Below, piece after piece: positions 1 to 9,433 of a DNA stretch of 64,000 nucleotides. Positions within the stretch are counted from its first letter, which is position 1. The number at the start of each line of letters is the position of its first letter. The stretch spans positions 1,324,598 to 1,388,597 of the forward strand of contig NZ_AHCD03000044.1 of the NCBI RefSeq assembly GCF_000238295.3, written 5' to 3'. Source of the DNA: Pseudoalteromonas rubra. GTDB lineage: Bacteria > Pseudomonadota > Gammaproteobacteria > Enterobacterales > Alteromonadaceae. Below the pieces are notes generated by a model. It made no database searches. It was given only the letters and a program-made list of their open reading frames with translations, and was not told where the DNA came from. The translations under genes were made by a program, and so were the position numbers.

Positions 1-2
1 GC

Positions 3-809
3 GGCATTATGTTCTGGGAACTTGCTGGTGACTTTGACTACGATGCCGCTAAAGGTGAGTACTTCATGGGGTCGAGCCTGACAACGCTTGCATACAACAA
101 GTTTAACCAGTCTGGTGCGCCTTACGATATTCATCCGGGGAATGTGAACTTCCAGGTTCCTGCGGAATCCGTTGATGTTACCTTTACTGCCAAAGATTTC
201 CCACTGGGTGATGATAACTATCCAATTGCACCAACGTTTGCGTTTACCAATAACTCAGCAATTGACTTGTCAGGTGCGAAGATCACCTTTGATGTTCCAG
301 TCGCAACATCGGCAATCTTTAAGTCGAACTGGAATGCGCAAGAGAAACTGGGTATGGCGGTTGAAGCGAATGCCTCTAACGCTGCTGGCAACAACATTGG
401 CGGATTTGAGAATGAGTTCCACCGTTTCTCAATCACCCTGGTAGACGAGTGGGGCAACATTCCGAAGTCGTTCGCGCCGGGTGAAACGGTCAATGCACAG
501 GTAATGTACTACATGCCTATCACAGGTCCGGTTAACTTTGTTGCCGAGAAAGACGGTAAACGTTACGCATTTAAGTTCGAGTATCCGAAATTACCAGATG
601 CAAAACCAGGTGATGGTAACGGTGGTCCAATCACAAGCTGTGAAGGTGTGCCTATCTCTCAGATTAAAGTATACCCAGAGTTTCCAAAGGGAACTCATGC
701 TGCTCAGGGCGACTTAATCATCGATGGAAATGGTGTTTACAAAGCGAAGTGGTGGAGCAACAAACAGCCATCAGTAAGTTCGGATTACACCAAGGTTTGT
801 AGTTTGTAA
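3..809 (+). CDS. GH18 chitinase, C-terminal part (5' truncated by window edge)
   Basis: The frame is open from the first bases and reads GIMFWELAGDFDYD, the last strand of a GH18 TIM barrel with its conserved Trp, so the catalytic centre lies upstream of the window. After it comes a region of about 170 residues resembling the domain found C-terminal to GH18 in ChiC-type chitinases (from memory, PF06483). A short Gly/Pro linker follows, then a small chitin-binding module carrying YKAKWW, typical of CBM5/12. The enzyme should be exported and cleave chitin. It is the first of three co-directional chitin genes, 52 bp ahead of the LPMO. This CBM differs clearly from the two nearly identical ones in the next two genes. 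Confidence 0.85.
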   Translation, partial: GIMFWELAGDFDYDAAKGEYFMGSSLTTLAYNKFNQSGAPYDIHPGNVNFQVPAESVDVTFTAKDFPLGDDNYPIAPTFAFTNNSAIDLSGAKITFDVPVATSAIFKSNWNAQEKLGMAVEANASNAAGNNIGGFENEFHRFSITLVDEWGNIPKSFAPGETVNAQVMYYMPITGPVNFVAEKDGKRYAFKFEYPKLPDAKPGDGNGGPITSCEGVPISQIKVYPEFPKGTHAAQGDLIIDGNGVYKAKWWSNKQPSVSSDYTKVCSL

Positions 810-827
810 CCGACCGAATTTCAAAGG

Positions 828-847
828 ACAGGGGCTTCGGCCCCTAT
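828..847 (+). promoter_or_regulatory. Intergenic hairpin between chitinase and LPMO genes
   Basis: GGGGC-TTCG-GCCCC forms a very stable tetraloop hairpin with no U-run after it. It sits in the 52-bp gap inside the chitin operon, so an mRNA stability or processing element is more likely than a full terminator. Confidence 0.5.
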
Positions 848-861
848 GATAGAGGCAAACT

Positions 862-2298
862 ATGAAAATGTTAAAATTATTAACACAACAGAGCGCAATC
901 AGTGCATTGGTATTGTCAGCTCTGTGCTACAGCGACCTGGCCGCAAGCCATGGTTACATGGATTTTCCGCTGGCAAGGCAGGCTATTTGTGAAGACCAGG
1001 GCGGGTACTGGTGGCCAGAAGATGGTTCCAATATCCCCAATGCTGCCTGTCGGGCTGCTTACCTGGAATCTGGCTATGTACAGTTTATTCAGGAACACGA
1101 ATTCGCCGTCAATACGCCTGATTACAACAACCAACAGGCTGTAGAGAAGAACATACCAGACGGCACGCTCTGTGCGGCAGGTTCGCATGAAAAGCGCGGT
1201 ATGAACTTACCGTCAGCCGATTGGCAAAAGACAGATGTTCGTCCAAATGCAAATGGTGAGCTGGCAATTCGCTTTCATGCGACAACGCCGCACAACCCCA
1301 GCTTCTGGAAGTTCTATCTGACCAAGCCAGGGTTTAACCCGGCGACAGATGTCATGACCTGGGGCAGTATTGACCTGATCACAGAGATCGGCAACGTGGA
1401 TTTCGTAAAAGATCCGGATGGTAAACGTATTTACGAAATGACCATTCAGATTCCTCAAGGCCGCAGTGGTGACGCAATTTTGTATACGCGCTGGCAGCGC
1501 AATGATGTAGTTGGAGAAGGCTTTTACAACTGTAGCGACATCAATATAGTTTCTGATTCGCAGCCTACCGATTGGTACGCAGCTGGCTATTTTGTCAGCC
1601 GGGGTCAGACGGCTAACGCTGGCGACCTTGTCTGGGCGCGCGTTTTTGACCAAAACGGCCAGGAAATTGTCAAACATTCCTTAGCGGTAACGGCACAAAA
1701 CCAGGCCAACTGGGCGAGTGTGCTGGCAGGGCAGCTGAATGCAACCTATGCCAATGATGTTCAGGTGGGAGTCAAACAAACCAATGGCGACGTGGTGTTT
1801 GATGACGCGAATTTGCTCAGTAACCAAGTGTTCGTAACAGATGCGGCGTACACCTATAACCTCACTATCGTACCTAAAGCGCCAAACACGCCTCCGACGG
1901 TTCATCAACCAGATCCGGTTGTGATGGATGAGAATGCCCAAGTACAGGTACATGTGCATGCCTTTGATGATGAGCAGACCGAGTTAGTCTACAACTGGAC
2001 ACTGCCAGCCGGGCTCTCGATGACAGGCAGCGGCGCCACCGTCTCTATACAAAGTGGCGAAGTGTCAGCTGACACACAATACACCGTGTCGGTTGCCGTA
2101 TCGGATGGTGAACTTGTTACTTCCAGAGACTTCACTATCACGGTTAAGGACGTGCCTGTATCAACTTACCCTCAATGGAAAGCCTCAAATACCTACGTAG
2201 GTGGCGATAAAGTCTCTCATGGTAATAAAAACTATGAAGCCAAATGGTGGACACGTGGAGAGGAACCAGGAAAAGCACAGGTCTGGAAAGCACTTTAG
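862..2298 (+). CDS. AA10 lytic polysaccharide monooxygenase, GbpA-like, chitin-active
   Basis: A secreted copper enzyme that cleaves crystalline chitin oxidatively. A signal peptide ends at about residue 29, leaving His30 as the mature N-terminus; His30 (HGYMDFP) and His144 (TTPHNPSFW) form the histidine brace. The AA10 domain covers about 30-225. A GbpA second-domain-like module follows at about 230-330, beginning DWYAAGYFVSRGQ. Then comes an Ig/PKD-like domain (about 340-430) and a C-terminal CBM5/12 (about 435-478) with YEAKWWTRGEEPGK. At 478 aa it is longer than minimal AA10 proteins and similar to GbpA. GAGG lies just upstream of the ATG. It sits between two GH18 genes, as in chitin degradation clusters of this genus. 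Confidence 0.95.
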   Translation: MKMLKLLTQQSAISALVLSALCYSDLAASHGYMDFPLARQAICEDQGGYWWPEDGSNIPNAACRAAYLESGYVQFIQEHEFAVNTPDYNNQQAVEKNIPDGTLCAAGSHEKRGMNLPSADWQKTDVRPNANGELAIRFHATTPHNPSFWKFYLTKPGFNPATDVMTWGSIDLITEIGNVDFVKDPDGKRIYEMTIQIPQGRSGDAILYTRWQRNDVVGEGFYNCSDINIVSDSQPTDWYAAGYFVSRGQTANAGDLVWARVFDQNGQEIVKHSLAVTAQNQANWASVLAGQLNATYANDVQVGVKQTNGDVVFDDANLLSNQVFVTDAAYTYNLTIVPKAPNTPPTVHQPDPVVMDENAQVQVHVHAFDDEQTELVYNWTLPAGLSMTGSGATVSIQSGEVSADTQYTVSVAVSDGELVTSRDFTITVKDVPVSTYPQWKASNTYVGGDKVSHGNKNYEAKWWTRGEEPGKAQVWKAL

Positions 2299-2379
2299 TC
2301 AGACAAAACAGTTTTAAGCAGTACCAATAACTCACCCCCCGGGGTTTGGATATAACATGTAAATAAGGTTGAGAAAGTA

Positions 2380-4845
2380 ATGAAAATTAAACAGATAAGT
2401 ACAGCGATAGGCTTAGCACTCATGAGCGGTTCAGTGTTGGCTGCACCTTCAACACCTAGCTTGAGCTGGGAGCCACAAGTGTATTCATTTGTAGATGTTG
2501 TACTCGATGGAAACGGGTCATACAAAGACTTGGTAACTGCTAAAGATAAAGTCGATATTCAGATTAAATGGAACGCCTGGAGTGGCACTGGCGGTGATAG
2601 CTATAAAGTCTACTTTGACAATCAGCTTGTCAATGAAGGTACGTTAACTGCCGGTACTAAGAGCGGCACTATCACTTTCCCTTATATGCAATCTGGTCGC
2701 CATACTTTGTATGTTGAACTGTGTGATAGCACGGGCTGTGCGAGAAGTGCTGGTAAAGAGATTGTGATTGCCGATACAGATGGTGGTCACCTTGAGCCTC
2801 TGCCTATGGATGTTAACCCGAATAACCGTAACAACGGCACAATCCCGGGCAAAGTGACAGGTGCTTACTTTGTAGAATGGGGAATCTACGGCCGTGACTT
2901 TGACGTTACCAACATTCCTGCACAAAACCTGAGTCACCTGCTGTATGGATTTATTCCAATCTGTGGCGCGAATGAGTCGCTGAAAGAAATTGAAAATGGT
3001 AACAGCTGGCGCGCATTGCAAAAGGCTTGTGCGGGAACAGCAGATTATGAAGTCGTCATTCACGATCCTTGGGCTGCTGTGCAGAAAACACTGCCTGGCG
3101 TGAATCAAAACGACCCGATCCGTGGTACATATGCTCAGCTGATGGCACTTAAACAGCGTTACCCTGACCTTAAGATTCTGCCTTCTGTTGGTGGCTGGAC
3201 GCTTTCTGACCCGTTCCACGGCTTTACAACTAAAGCAAACCGTGATGTTTTCGTCGCTTCAATGAAGAAATTCCTGAAAACCTGGAAATTCTATGACGGC
3301 GTAGACATTGACTGGGAATTCCCAGGTGGGGACGGTCCAAACCCTGATTTGGGCGACCCGGTCAATGATGGTCCTGCATATATCGCTTTGATGGCAGAGC
3401 TTCGTGCCATGCTTGACGAGCTGGAAGCCGAAACTGGCCGTACCTATGAGCTAACATCAGCAATCGGTTCTGGTTACGACAAAATTGAAGATGTTGACTA
3501 TCAGGCTGCTCAGCAGTACATGGATTACATCTTTGCAATGACGTATGACTTTTACGGCGGCTGGAACAATGTTACTGGTCACCAGACTGGACTCTATTGT
3601 GGTTCGCACCTGAGTCAGGACGAATGTAATGGCACTGGTTTAGATGATAATGGTGAGCCGCGTAAGGGTCCAGCTTATACTGCCCACAATGCGGTACAAC
3701 TGCTGCTTCAACAGGGCGTTAATTCCAAGAAAATTGTTATGGGTGCTGCCATGTATGGCCGTGGCTGGGAAGGCGTGCTAGACCAGAATACCACTATCCC
3801 TGGTAACCCAATGACTGCACCGGGCAATGGTAAATACGCAGGCTCAACGTCTGAAGGTGTTTGGGAACCAGGCATCATGGATTATAAAGCTATTGCGGCT
3901 AATCTGGTTGGTCCGAATGGTACAGGCCTGAATGGATTTGAAGTAGGCTATGATGACCAAGCCGAGGCGGCTTACGTGTGGAATCGCAGCAATGGTAAAC
4001 TGCTGACTTTTGACAGCGCGCGTTCTGTAGAAGCAAAAGGCCGTTATGTTAACTTGTATGACCTGGGTGGTTTGTTTGCCTGGGAAATTGACGCAGACAA
4101 TGGTGACATTCTAAATGCAATGTACGATGGCCTGACAGGTGGCGTGCCGGTTAATAAGCCGCCAGTTGTGTCTGTAGATAGTAACGTTGTTATGCAGTCA
4201 GGTGGCTCAATCACAGTGACAGCAACGGCGTCTGACCCTGATAATCAGCCTTTGACTTTCGCATGGAGTGCGCCAAGTGCTCTGACGCTGACTAATGCAA
4301 CGACTACTGCAGTCGGTGTTGCGGCACCAGTGGTTACTCAGGATACCGAGTATACGTTAACGATTGCGGTATCTGATGGTGCAGCAACTACTACGCGTAA
4401 TGTCACTGTATTGGTAAAAGCGCCTTCAACAGGTAACGATGCGCCTGTAGTATCCCCAATCGCTGCAGTATCACTTGCGGAAAACACCAGCACGTCAGTA
4501 CAGGTAAGTGCAACGGATCCAAATGGTGACGCACTCACTTACACTTGGTCGGCAAGCAATGGTTTGACTGTCAGTGGTCAGGGCGCTAACGCAACAATTA
4601 CTGCACCAGAAGTAACGCAGGATACGACTTACCAGGTGACAGTTGCTGTATCAGATGGCACTGCTACGACTACAGCTTCATTTGATGTGACCGTGACTGA
4701 CGCTACAGTTGGTGCAGATCCATGGGATAGAAACAAAGTCTATGTCGGCGGCGACCGCGTTAGCTACCAGGGTAATTTGTACGAAGCCAAATGGTGGACG
4801 CGTGGCGAAGAACCTGGCAAAGCGATGGTGTGGAAAGCGCTATAA
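2380..4845 (+). CDS. chiA: ChiA-type GH18 chitinase with two Ig-like domains and CBM5/12
   Basis: An exported processive chitinase of 821 aa. A signal peptide ends at ...SVLA-APS. An N-terminal fibronectin-like ChiN domain covers about 22-135. The GH18 barrel (about 158-590) closely follows Serratia ChiA, for example YFVEWGIYGRDF, LLYGFIPICG and ILPSVGGWTLSDPF. The DxxDxDxE motif is present as DGVDIDWEFPGG with catalytic Glu313, matching Serratia Glu315. The barrel ends at GGLFAWEIDADNGDILN. Two Ig/PKD-like domains (about 593-690 and 691-775) and a C-terminal CBM5/12 follow. The last 21 residues match the LPMO's CBM except at one position. The gene is last in the cluster and followed by a strong terminator. 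Confidence 0.97.
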   Translation: MKIKQISTAIGLALMSGSVLAAPSTPSLSWEPQVYSFVDVVLDGNGSYKDLVTAKDKVDIQIKWNAWSGTGGDSYKVYFDNQLVNEGTLTAGTKSGTITFPYMQSGRHTLYVELCDSTGCARSAGKEIVIADTDGGHLEPLPMDVNPNNRNNGTIPGKVTGAYFVEWGIYGRDFDVTNIPAQNLSHLLYGFIPICGANESLKEIENGNSWRALQKACAGTADYEVVIHDPWAAVQKTLPGVNQNDPIRGTYAQLMALKQRYPDLKILPSVGGWTLSDPFHGFTTKANRDVFVASMKKFLKTWKFYDGVDIDWEFPGGDGPNPDLGDPVNDGPAYIALMAELRAMLDELEAETGRTYELTSAIGSGYDKIEDVDYQAAQQYMDYIFAMTYDFYGGWNNVTGHQTGLYCGSHLSQDECNGTGLDDNGEPRKGPAYTAHNAVQLLLQQGVNSKKIVMGAAMYGRGWEGVLDQNTTIPGNPMTAPGNGKYAGSTSEGVWEPGIMDYKAIAANLVGPNGTGLNGFEVGYDDQAEAAYVWNRSNGKLLTFDSARSVEAKGRYVNLYDLGGLFAWEIDADNGDILNAMYDGLTGGVPVNKPPVVSVDSNVVMQSGGSITVTATASDPDNQPLTFAWSAPSALTLTNATTTAVGVAAPVVTQDTEYTLTIAVSDGAATTTRNVTVLVKAPSTGNDAPVVSPIAAVSLAENTSTSVQVSATDPNGDALTYTWSASNGLTVSGQGANATITAPEVTQDTTYQVTVAVSDGTATTTASFDVTVTDATVGADPWDRNKVYVGGDRVSYQGNLYEAKWWTRGEEPGKAMVWKAL

Positions 4846-4910
4846 ATATGTTGATATCAGAGGCCGGGGTTTGGCTCTGATTGACCAAGGGATTGGCCAA
4901 CAATAACCAA

Positions 4911-4936
4911 CAAAGGCGCTTAGGCGCCTTTGTTTT
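4911..4936 (+). terminator. Rho-independent terminator after chiA
   Basis: CAAAGGCGC, a 4-nt loop TTAG, GCGCCTTTG and then TTTT: a perfect 9-bp stem with a T-run, 65 bp after the chiA stop. Confidence 0.85.
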
Positions 4937-4986
4937 CTGCCAGATATCCTTCATAATCTAGCTAATATTAATGATAGTTAGACATT

Positions 4987-5784
4987 GTGCATTTAATTTT
5001 TCTCTTGTTTTTCCTGCCCGTCGTTGCTTTAGCCAGTGAGCAATGCGATACACGTTATAAGGTTGGTGTTGGTACCAGTTGGCCACCCTATGTGATGTAT
5101 CGCGACACAGTGCCTTATGGCTTGGATGTAGATATCACCCGCAGGGTGTTTAGTAAAGCCAAGTTGTGCATCGATTTTGTACAGTTACCGTCATCCGCCC
5201 GGGGGATCACTGAGTTATCCAAGGGATTTATTGATATCTTGCCTTCTGCCAGTTTCAATACGCAAAGAGCTGAGCTGGCGTTTTTTAGTCAGGCATACCG
5301 TCGTGAGAGAATGCGTTTATTTACGCGCAAGGAACGGGTAAAAGAAGTGAGAAGTTTGACTGAACTATTCGCCTCAGAGCACACCTTTGTGTCCAACCCC
5401 GGTGCATACTATGGTAAAGAGCTCGAACAAATTCTAAAAATTGCCTGGTACAGAGAGCGGTTGCTAGAAGTCCCTAGCATCAGCCAGCGCATGCAATTGG
5501 TCAATCGTAAACGCGTCGACTTTTTGATAGAAGATGAATTTTCAGGTTTTTACTACATCGAGAAGCTCGGTTTTGAGCAGATGCGAATACATCCTTATGT
5601 GGTAAACGACAACGCGATTCATTTTATGTTAAGTCGAAAATCATTTAATAAGCAGCAAATAGATGAAATTAATGCCGCTATCGATGCCCTGAAAGACGAG
5701 ATAGCCGATTTAATTGGTCAATATGGCATAAATACAGAAGCTCGACCAAAAAGTGCGAGCCTTGAGACATTTTACGGAGTGTGA
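4987..5784 (+). CDS. Family 3 periplasmic solute-binding-like protein
   Basis: 265 aa from a GTG start. The signal peptide ends ...VVALA-SEQ. The mature part has the SBP_bac_3 layout: KVGVGTSWPPYVM at the N-terminus, YGLDVDITRRVF for the first lobe, and a GFIDILPSASFNTQRAELAFFS segment typical of the ligand cleft. No ABC permease or ATPase genes adjoin it. Such stand-alone, GTG-started homologues are common in Alteromonadales and need not be transporters. It lies 3 bp ahead of the next small exported protein gene, so the two are probably co-transcribed. The ligand is unknown. Confidence 0.75.
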   Translation: MHLIFLLFFLPVVALASEQCDTRYKVGVGTSWPPYVMYRDTVPYGLDVDITRRVFSKAKLCIDFVQLPSSARGITELSKGFIDILPSASFNTQRAELAFFSQAYRRERMRLFTRKERVKEVRSLTELFASEHTFVSNPGAYYGKELEQILKIAWYRERLLEVPSISQRMQLVNRKRVDFLIEDEFSGFYYIEKLGFEQMRIHPYVVNDNAIHFMLSRKSFNKQQIDEINAAIDALKDEIADLIGQYGINTEARPKSASLETFYGV

Positions 5785-5787
5785 TGT

Positions 5788-6210
5788 ATGCGCAAAGCTG
5801 GCTTGATAATGAGTTTAATGATGCTGGTTTCGGTTTCTGCTGTTGCCGATGATCTTAAGCCCTATCGTTTTGATAGCATGCAAATGAACCTTGGCGCTTT
5901 ATTTTTTGACCGTGCAGATCGCATGAAACCAGCAAAAAGTGACTTTAAGGTCAACCGCAGTGTTGCAATGTCGAATGACGATGGACACCGCGCTGTGATA
6001 CTCAGCCTTGAAAACCTTTCGTCCGGCAGACGTATCCTTGAACCTGAGCAGCTTATGGTGATTTATGCCGATGGAACAGCATTGCGCGTTAACGCGTTAC
6101 CGGAAAAAATTTTGCTCGAGGGCTATGAAAAACGCAATTTCACACTGGAATTGGGCGTCAATGATTATCCCGTTGTGGCAGTAGTTGCAGCCAATAACGA
6201 AGGATATTAG
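5788..6210 (+). CDS. Small exported protein of unknown function
   Basis: 140 aa with a clear signal peptide (MRKAGLIMSLMMLVSVSAVADD). No family recognised. The mature part looks like a single beta-rich domain, with repeated hydrophobic strands such as HRAVILSLENLSSGRRILEPEQLMVIYADGTALRVNALPEK. It starts 3 bp after the solute-binding-like gene and ends 4 bp before the anmK ATG, so all three may share a transcript. Confidence 0.6.
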   Translation: MRKAGLIMSLMMLVSVSAVADDLKPYRFDSMQMNLGALFFDRADRMKPAKSDFKVNRSVAMSNDDGHRAVILSLENLSSGRRILEPEQLMVIYADGTALRVNALPEKILLEGYEKRNFTLELGVNDYPVVAVVAANNEGY

Positions 6211-6214
6211 TGCA

Positions 6215-7381
6215 ATGGGACTTAAACAAATTCGTCAGCTCCACGCAATCTCAAACAAACCTGTCCGTAGAATTCTGGGGTTGATGAGCGGCACGTCTCT
6301 CGATGGGCTGGATCTGGCCTTGTGTGAGGTGACTGGCTCAGGCACAGAAACACAATGTAAGTTGCTAAAATTTAAAACCTGCGCCTACGACAGCGAATTT
6401 AAAACCAAGGTGAGAGCAGTTTTTGCCAAAGAGACCATTAACCTCGAATACCTCACCTTACTTAACCCATGGATTGGGCAATACCACGCAAAATTAATCA
6501 ATCAAACTTTGTCACAGTGGCAAGTCGACAGGTCAGGCATAGACTTGATAGCCAGCCATGGCCAGACTATATTTCACTGCCCTCATCATCAGCATATGCA
6601 TGTCGATTTCGGTGACGGGACACTGCAGCTAGGGGACGGAGATCAGGTTGCAACACATACTCAGATAATCACCGTTTCGGATTTCAGACAAAAGCACATT
6701 GCAAAGGGAGGCGAGGGCGCGCCACTGGCACAGTACGGCGACTACCTGTTATATCAGAGCACACAGGTGCATCGTATTTTGTTAAACCTTGGTGGGATTG
6801 CAAACTTCACTGTGTTACCACGTAATGGCCGGGTTGAAGATGTGCAATGTTCAGACATCGGGCCGGGCAATACGCTTATGGATGCATTTTGTCAGCGTTA
6901 TTTTGATGTGCCTTTCGATGAAGGTGGACGGTTAGCCACAAAGGGAGAAGTCTGCGAAAGTTTGCTCGATTTGCTAAAAACCATACCTTTTTTTCATTTC
7001 GACACGCCAAAGACAACCGGACCTGAAGTGTTTAATCTTACCGTGTTGGAAGAAATGCGGGCCAAATGCCCTGAGTTACCGTCTTCTTATGACGTGCTTG
7101 CTACACTGAATGAGTTAACTGTCTGGTGTGTGCTGGAACATATACAGCGTCTTAAGTTGGATGGTTCCGTGCAATTGATAGTCAGTGGTGGCGGTGCGCA
7201 CAACACATTTTTGGTCAGTAAGATTGGGTCTGGACTGCCAGACGATTATGAGGTGTCTGAGCTGTCGCAAGATGGCGTGTGTGTTGATTCTAAAGAAGCG
7301 GCATTATTTGCGGTCCTGGCTAATGAATGCGTGGCTGGTGGTGGATCATTTTCGTTCGGTAAGATAAGCCTGCCTGGTTGA
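6215..7381 (+). CDS. anmK: Anhydro-N-acetylmuramic acid kinase
   Basis: Phosphorylates 1,6-anhydro-MurNAc to MurNAc-6-phosphate in cytoplasmic cell-wall recycling. The nucleotide-binding loop reads GLMSGTSLDGLDLAL near residue 24. The family motifs FRQKHIAKGGEGAPL, NLGGIANFT and SDIGPGNTLMDAF follow, and an ADP-binding VSGGGAHN lies near the C-terminus. The start is placed at ATG 6215: AAGGA lies about 10 nt upstream, and the in-frame TTG at 6185 lies inside the preceding gene. That gives 388 aa against about 370 for E. coli AnmK, with roughly 15 extra N-terminal residues. The 3' end overlaps the convergent gene by 36 bp. Confidence 0.93.
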   Translation: MGLKQIRQLHAISNKPVRRILGLMSGTSLDGLDLALCEVTGSGTETQCKLLKFKTCAYDSEFKTKVRAVFAKETINLEYLTLLNPWIGQYHAKLINQTLSQWQVDRSGIDLIASHGQTIFHCPHHQHMHVDFGDGTLQLGDGDQVATHTQIITVSDFRQKHIAKGGEGAPLAQYGDYLLYQSTQVHRILLNLGGIANFTVLPRNGRVEDVQCSDIGPGNTLMDAFCQRYFDVPFDEGGRLATKGEVCESLLDLLKTIPFFHFDTPKTTGPEVFNLTVLEEMRAKCPELPSSYDVLATLNELTVWCVLEHIQRLKLDGSVQLIVSGGGAHNTFLVSKIGSGLPDDYEVSELSQDGVCVDSKEAALFAVLANECVAGGGSFSFGKISLPG

Positions 7382-7870
7382 GCCTAGCAGGTTATTAAAT
7401 TCTGTACGCAGATATTGGGTGACAGCCTGAAACAATCCACCGGCATGCCTTGCGTTTTTGGCCGTAACCAGAGCTTGATTTTCATTCGGGTGTATTTCAC
7501 GCGGTAGGTACGCCATGTAATCCATGCTGTTTTTTACGCGTTGTTTGTAACCCAGTAAACTCAATTGCAGATTATACGAGCCACTTTTTCCAGCTCCGCT
7601 CAGGCGTACTTCAATGGTACCGATCATAATATCTTTTTCTTTGAGCTTTGCCATGCCTACAAAGTCAACATCACGATTGTCCTGGTGATTTGCCGTAATA
7701 CGGATTTGATTACCTGACACTGCGTCCTGTGGTAGCTGACACGTCACGACCAATTGGTCCTGCTCGATGTAAAACTCAAGTTGATCGAATGGTGAGCCTT
7801 GCTCAAGGAAAAACAGCTGCTGGGCCTGGTCCTGTATATCAAAAGTCAAAGACCGTTTACGTGTATTCAT
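7346..7870 (-). CDS. Hypothetical cytoplasmic protein
   Basis: 174 aa with no signal peptide or membrane segment and no recognised family. The N-terminal two thirds appear beta-rich (FYIEQDQLVVTCQL, IMIGTIEVRLSGAG, YNLQLSLLGYK). The C-terminus is helical and basic. It overlaps the anmK end convergently by 36 bp, which argues for close packing rather than a spurious frame; the encoded sequence also has protein-like composition throughout. Confidence 0.6.
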   Translation of the reverse strand: MNTRKRSLTFDIQDQAQQLFFLEQGSPFDQLEFYIEQDQLVVTCQLPQDAVSGNQIRITANHQDNRDVDFVGMAKLKEKDIMIGTIEVRLSGAGKSGSYNLQLSLLGYKQRVKNSMDYMAYLPREIHPNENQALVTAKNARHAGGLFQAVTQYLRTEFNNLLGSTRQAYLTERK

Positions 7871-7928
7871 GATTCTGCCGAAAGATTAAACCGATGTCAT
7901 TATGCCGGGGTTATATGTCAAAATTATT

Positions 7929-7957
7929 AAAAAAGGGCTCATGAATGAGCCCTTTTT
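7929..7957 (-). terminator. Terminator after the Na/Pi symporter gene
   Basis: AAAAAGGGCTCAT-GA-ATGAGCCCTTTTT is a near-perfect inverted repeat. Read on the minus strand it ends in a T-run and stands 37 bp beyond the stop of the symporter gene. It may also work on the plus strand. Confidence 0.8.
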
Positions 7958-7993
7958 ACGAGTAAGGAATTACTCGTTGTTTTGTATGCCAGA

Positions 7994-9133
7994 TTATTTG
8001 ATTGCAAGCATCAACAGGCCAGGCAATACAAAGAAGGAACCTAGTACATAACCAAATGCCGCAGATTTATTACGTGTTCCAATGCGTGCCAGTTTCTCGG
8101 CCAGTTGCAGCGGGATTTCACGAAGCAGTGGCAAGCCGTATATCAGGCCAACAGCGAATACGTTAAACATAACGTGTACCAATGCAATTGTCAGTGCAAC
8201 TTCTGCATTAGGACCGGTGATAGACGTTGCAGCAAGTAATGCTGTGATAGTTGTACCAATGTTCGCACCCAATGTGAATGGATAGATTTGACGCGTGTTG
8301 AATACACCGCTGCCTGCCAGAGGGATCATCAGGCTAGTTGTCGTTGATGAAGACTGAACCATCACGGTTACGGCTGCACCTGAGCTGATACCAGCGATTG
8401 GGCCACGACCAATTGCACTGTGCAGAAGCTCTTTTGCGCGGCCTACAAGTGCTTTCTTAAGCAGTTTACCCAAGGTGGTTACTGCGAATAAGATCATGGC
8501 AATACCAACCACAACCATCGCAATACCTACAGCTTTACCGTCAAGGAAGCTTACTGCGTCTTTAACCAGGCCAACAGCAGGCTTTACAAGTGGTTTGATG
8601 AAGTTATAGCTCTTCAGAGATAAGTCTGCATCACCGACGAACAGATGCGACAGTGCTGCAGAGAATTTTTCCAGCAGACCAAACATGATTTCCAGCGGCA
8701 GGAAAATTGCTACTGCAAACAAGTTGAAGAAGTCATGCACTGTCGATGCGGCAAATGCACGTTGGAATTCTTCTTTATCACGGATATGGCCAATTGAAAC
8801 CAGTGTATTAGTGATAGTCGTACCAATGTTAGCACCCATGATCATAGGAATGGCGATGCCTAACGGCAGACCACCTGCAACCAGACCAACAATAACTGAA
8901 GTTACGGTAGATGAAGACTGAACGAGCGCGGTGGCAAATGCACCCAGCATTAACGCGACGAACGGGTTCGTTGCGAATGCGAAGATTTCTTTAGCACCTT
9001 CTGTGCCGCCTGAAGCTAATTTAAAACCACCACTTACGGTGCCTACAGCAACTAAAACAAGATAGACCAGTAATGCAATCGCGGTCCAATTTAAGATCTT
9101 TGCAAAAAGAGAGGTTTGATTTTGTTCACTCAT
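7994..9133 (-). CDS. Na+/phosphate symporter family protein (NptA/PNaS)
   Basis: 379-aa inner-membrane protein with 8-10 hydrophobic segments. It has the duplicated PNaS signature: ALVQSSSTVTSVIVGLV and MVQSSSTTTSLMIPL, each followed by a GANIGTTIT repeat (IMGANIGTTITNT and LGANIGTTITALL). This internal two-fold repeat with QSSS motifs defines sodium-dependent phosphate carriers. The C-terminal cytoplasmic PhoU-like domain of larger YjbB-type homologues is absent. Monocistronic, with its own terminator. Substrate taken from the family. Confidence 0.88.
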   Translation of the reverse strand: MSEQNQTSLFAKILNWTAIALLVYLVLVAVGTVSGGFKLASGGTEGAKEIFAFATNPFVALMLGAFATALVQSSSTVTSVIVGLVAGGLPLGIAIPMIMGANIGTTITNTLVSIGHIRDKEEFQRAFAASTVHDFFNLFAVAIFLPLEIMFGLLEKFSAALSHLFVGDADLSLKSYNFIKPLVKPAVGLVKDAVSFLDGKAVGIAMVVVGIAMILFAVTTLGKLLKKALVGRAKELLHSAIGRGPIAGISSGAAVTVMVQSSSTTTSLMIPLAGSGVFNTRQIYPFTLGANIGTTITALLAATSITGPNAEVALTIALVHVMFNVFAVGLIYGLPLLREIPLQLAEKLARIGTRNKSAAFGYVLGSFFVLPGLLMLAIK

Positions 9134-9433
9134 GATTTTACTCAGTTATGTCTGGCCAAGCTATGTGGCACTTTGATGACGTTTTTATTTCAGGGCGGAT
9201 TAAAACAAAGTTATATGACAGAAATATTTCAGTGTGACTGTCATTTAACCAGGTACTCAAAGTTAAAGGCGACAGTTTGACACTTTGTCTATGAAGAATT
9301 TATAGATTTTTTTTTAAGTTTCTAATAATTGGTGCTATTTTGGATTTCGCAATAGTGTTACATTGGTTTACATTAATCGCAGGGCGATTCGCAAAATTGT
9401 CCTGACTCCACATTTCATACACGATTTAGACCT
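9134..9433. other. Divergent intergenic region, no recognisable element
   Basis: 300 bp between the divergently transcribed symporter and sensor kinase genes. It is AT-rich with a T9 run near 9308 and must hold promoters for both. I see no palindromic operator or RNA-like fold. Confidence 0.5.
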
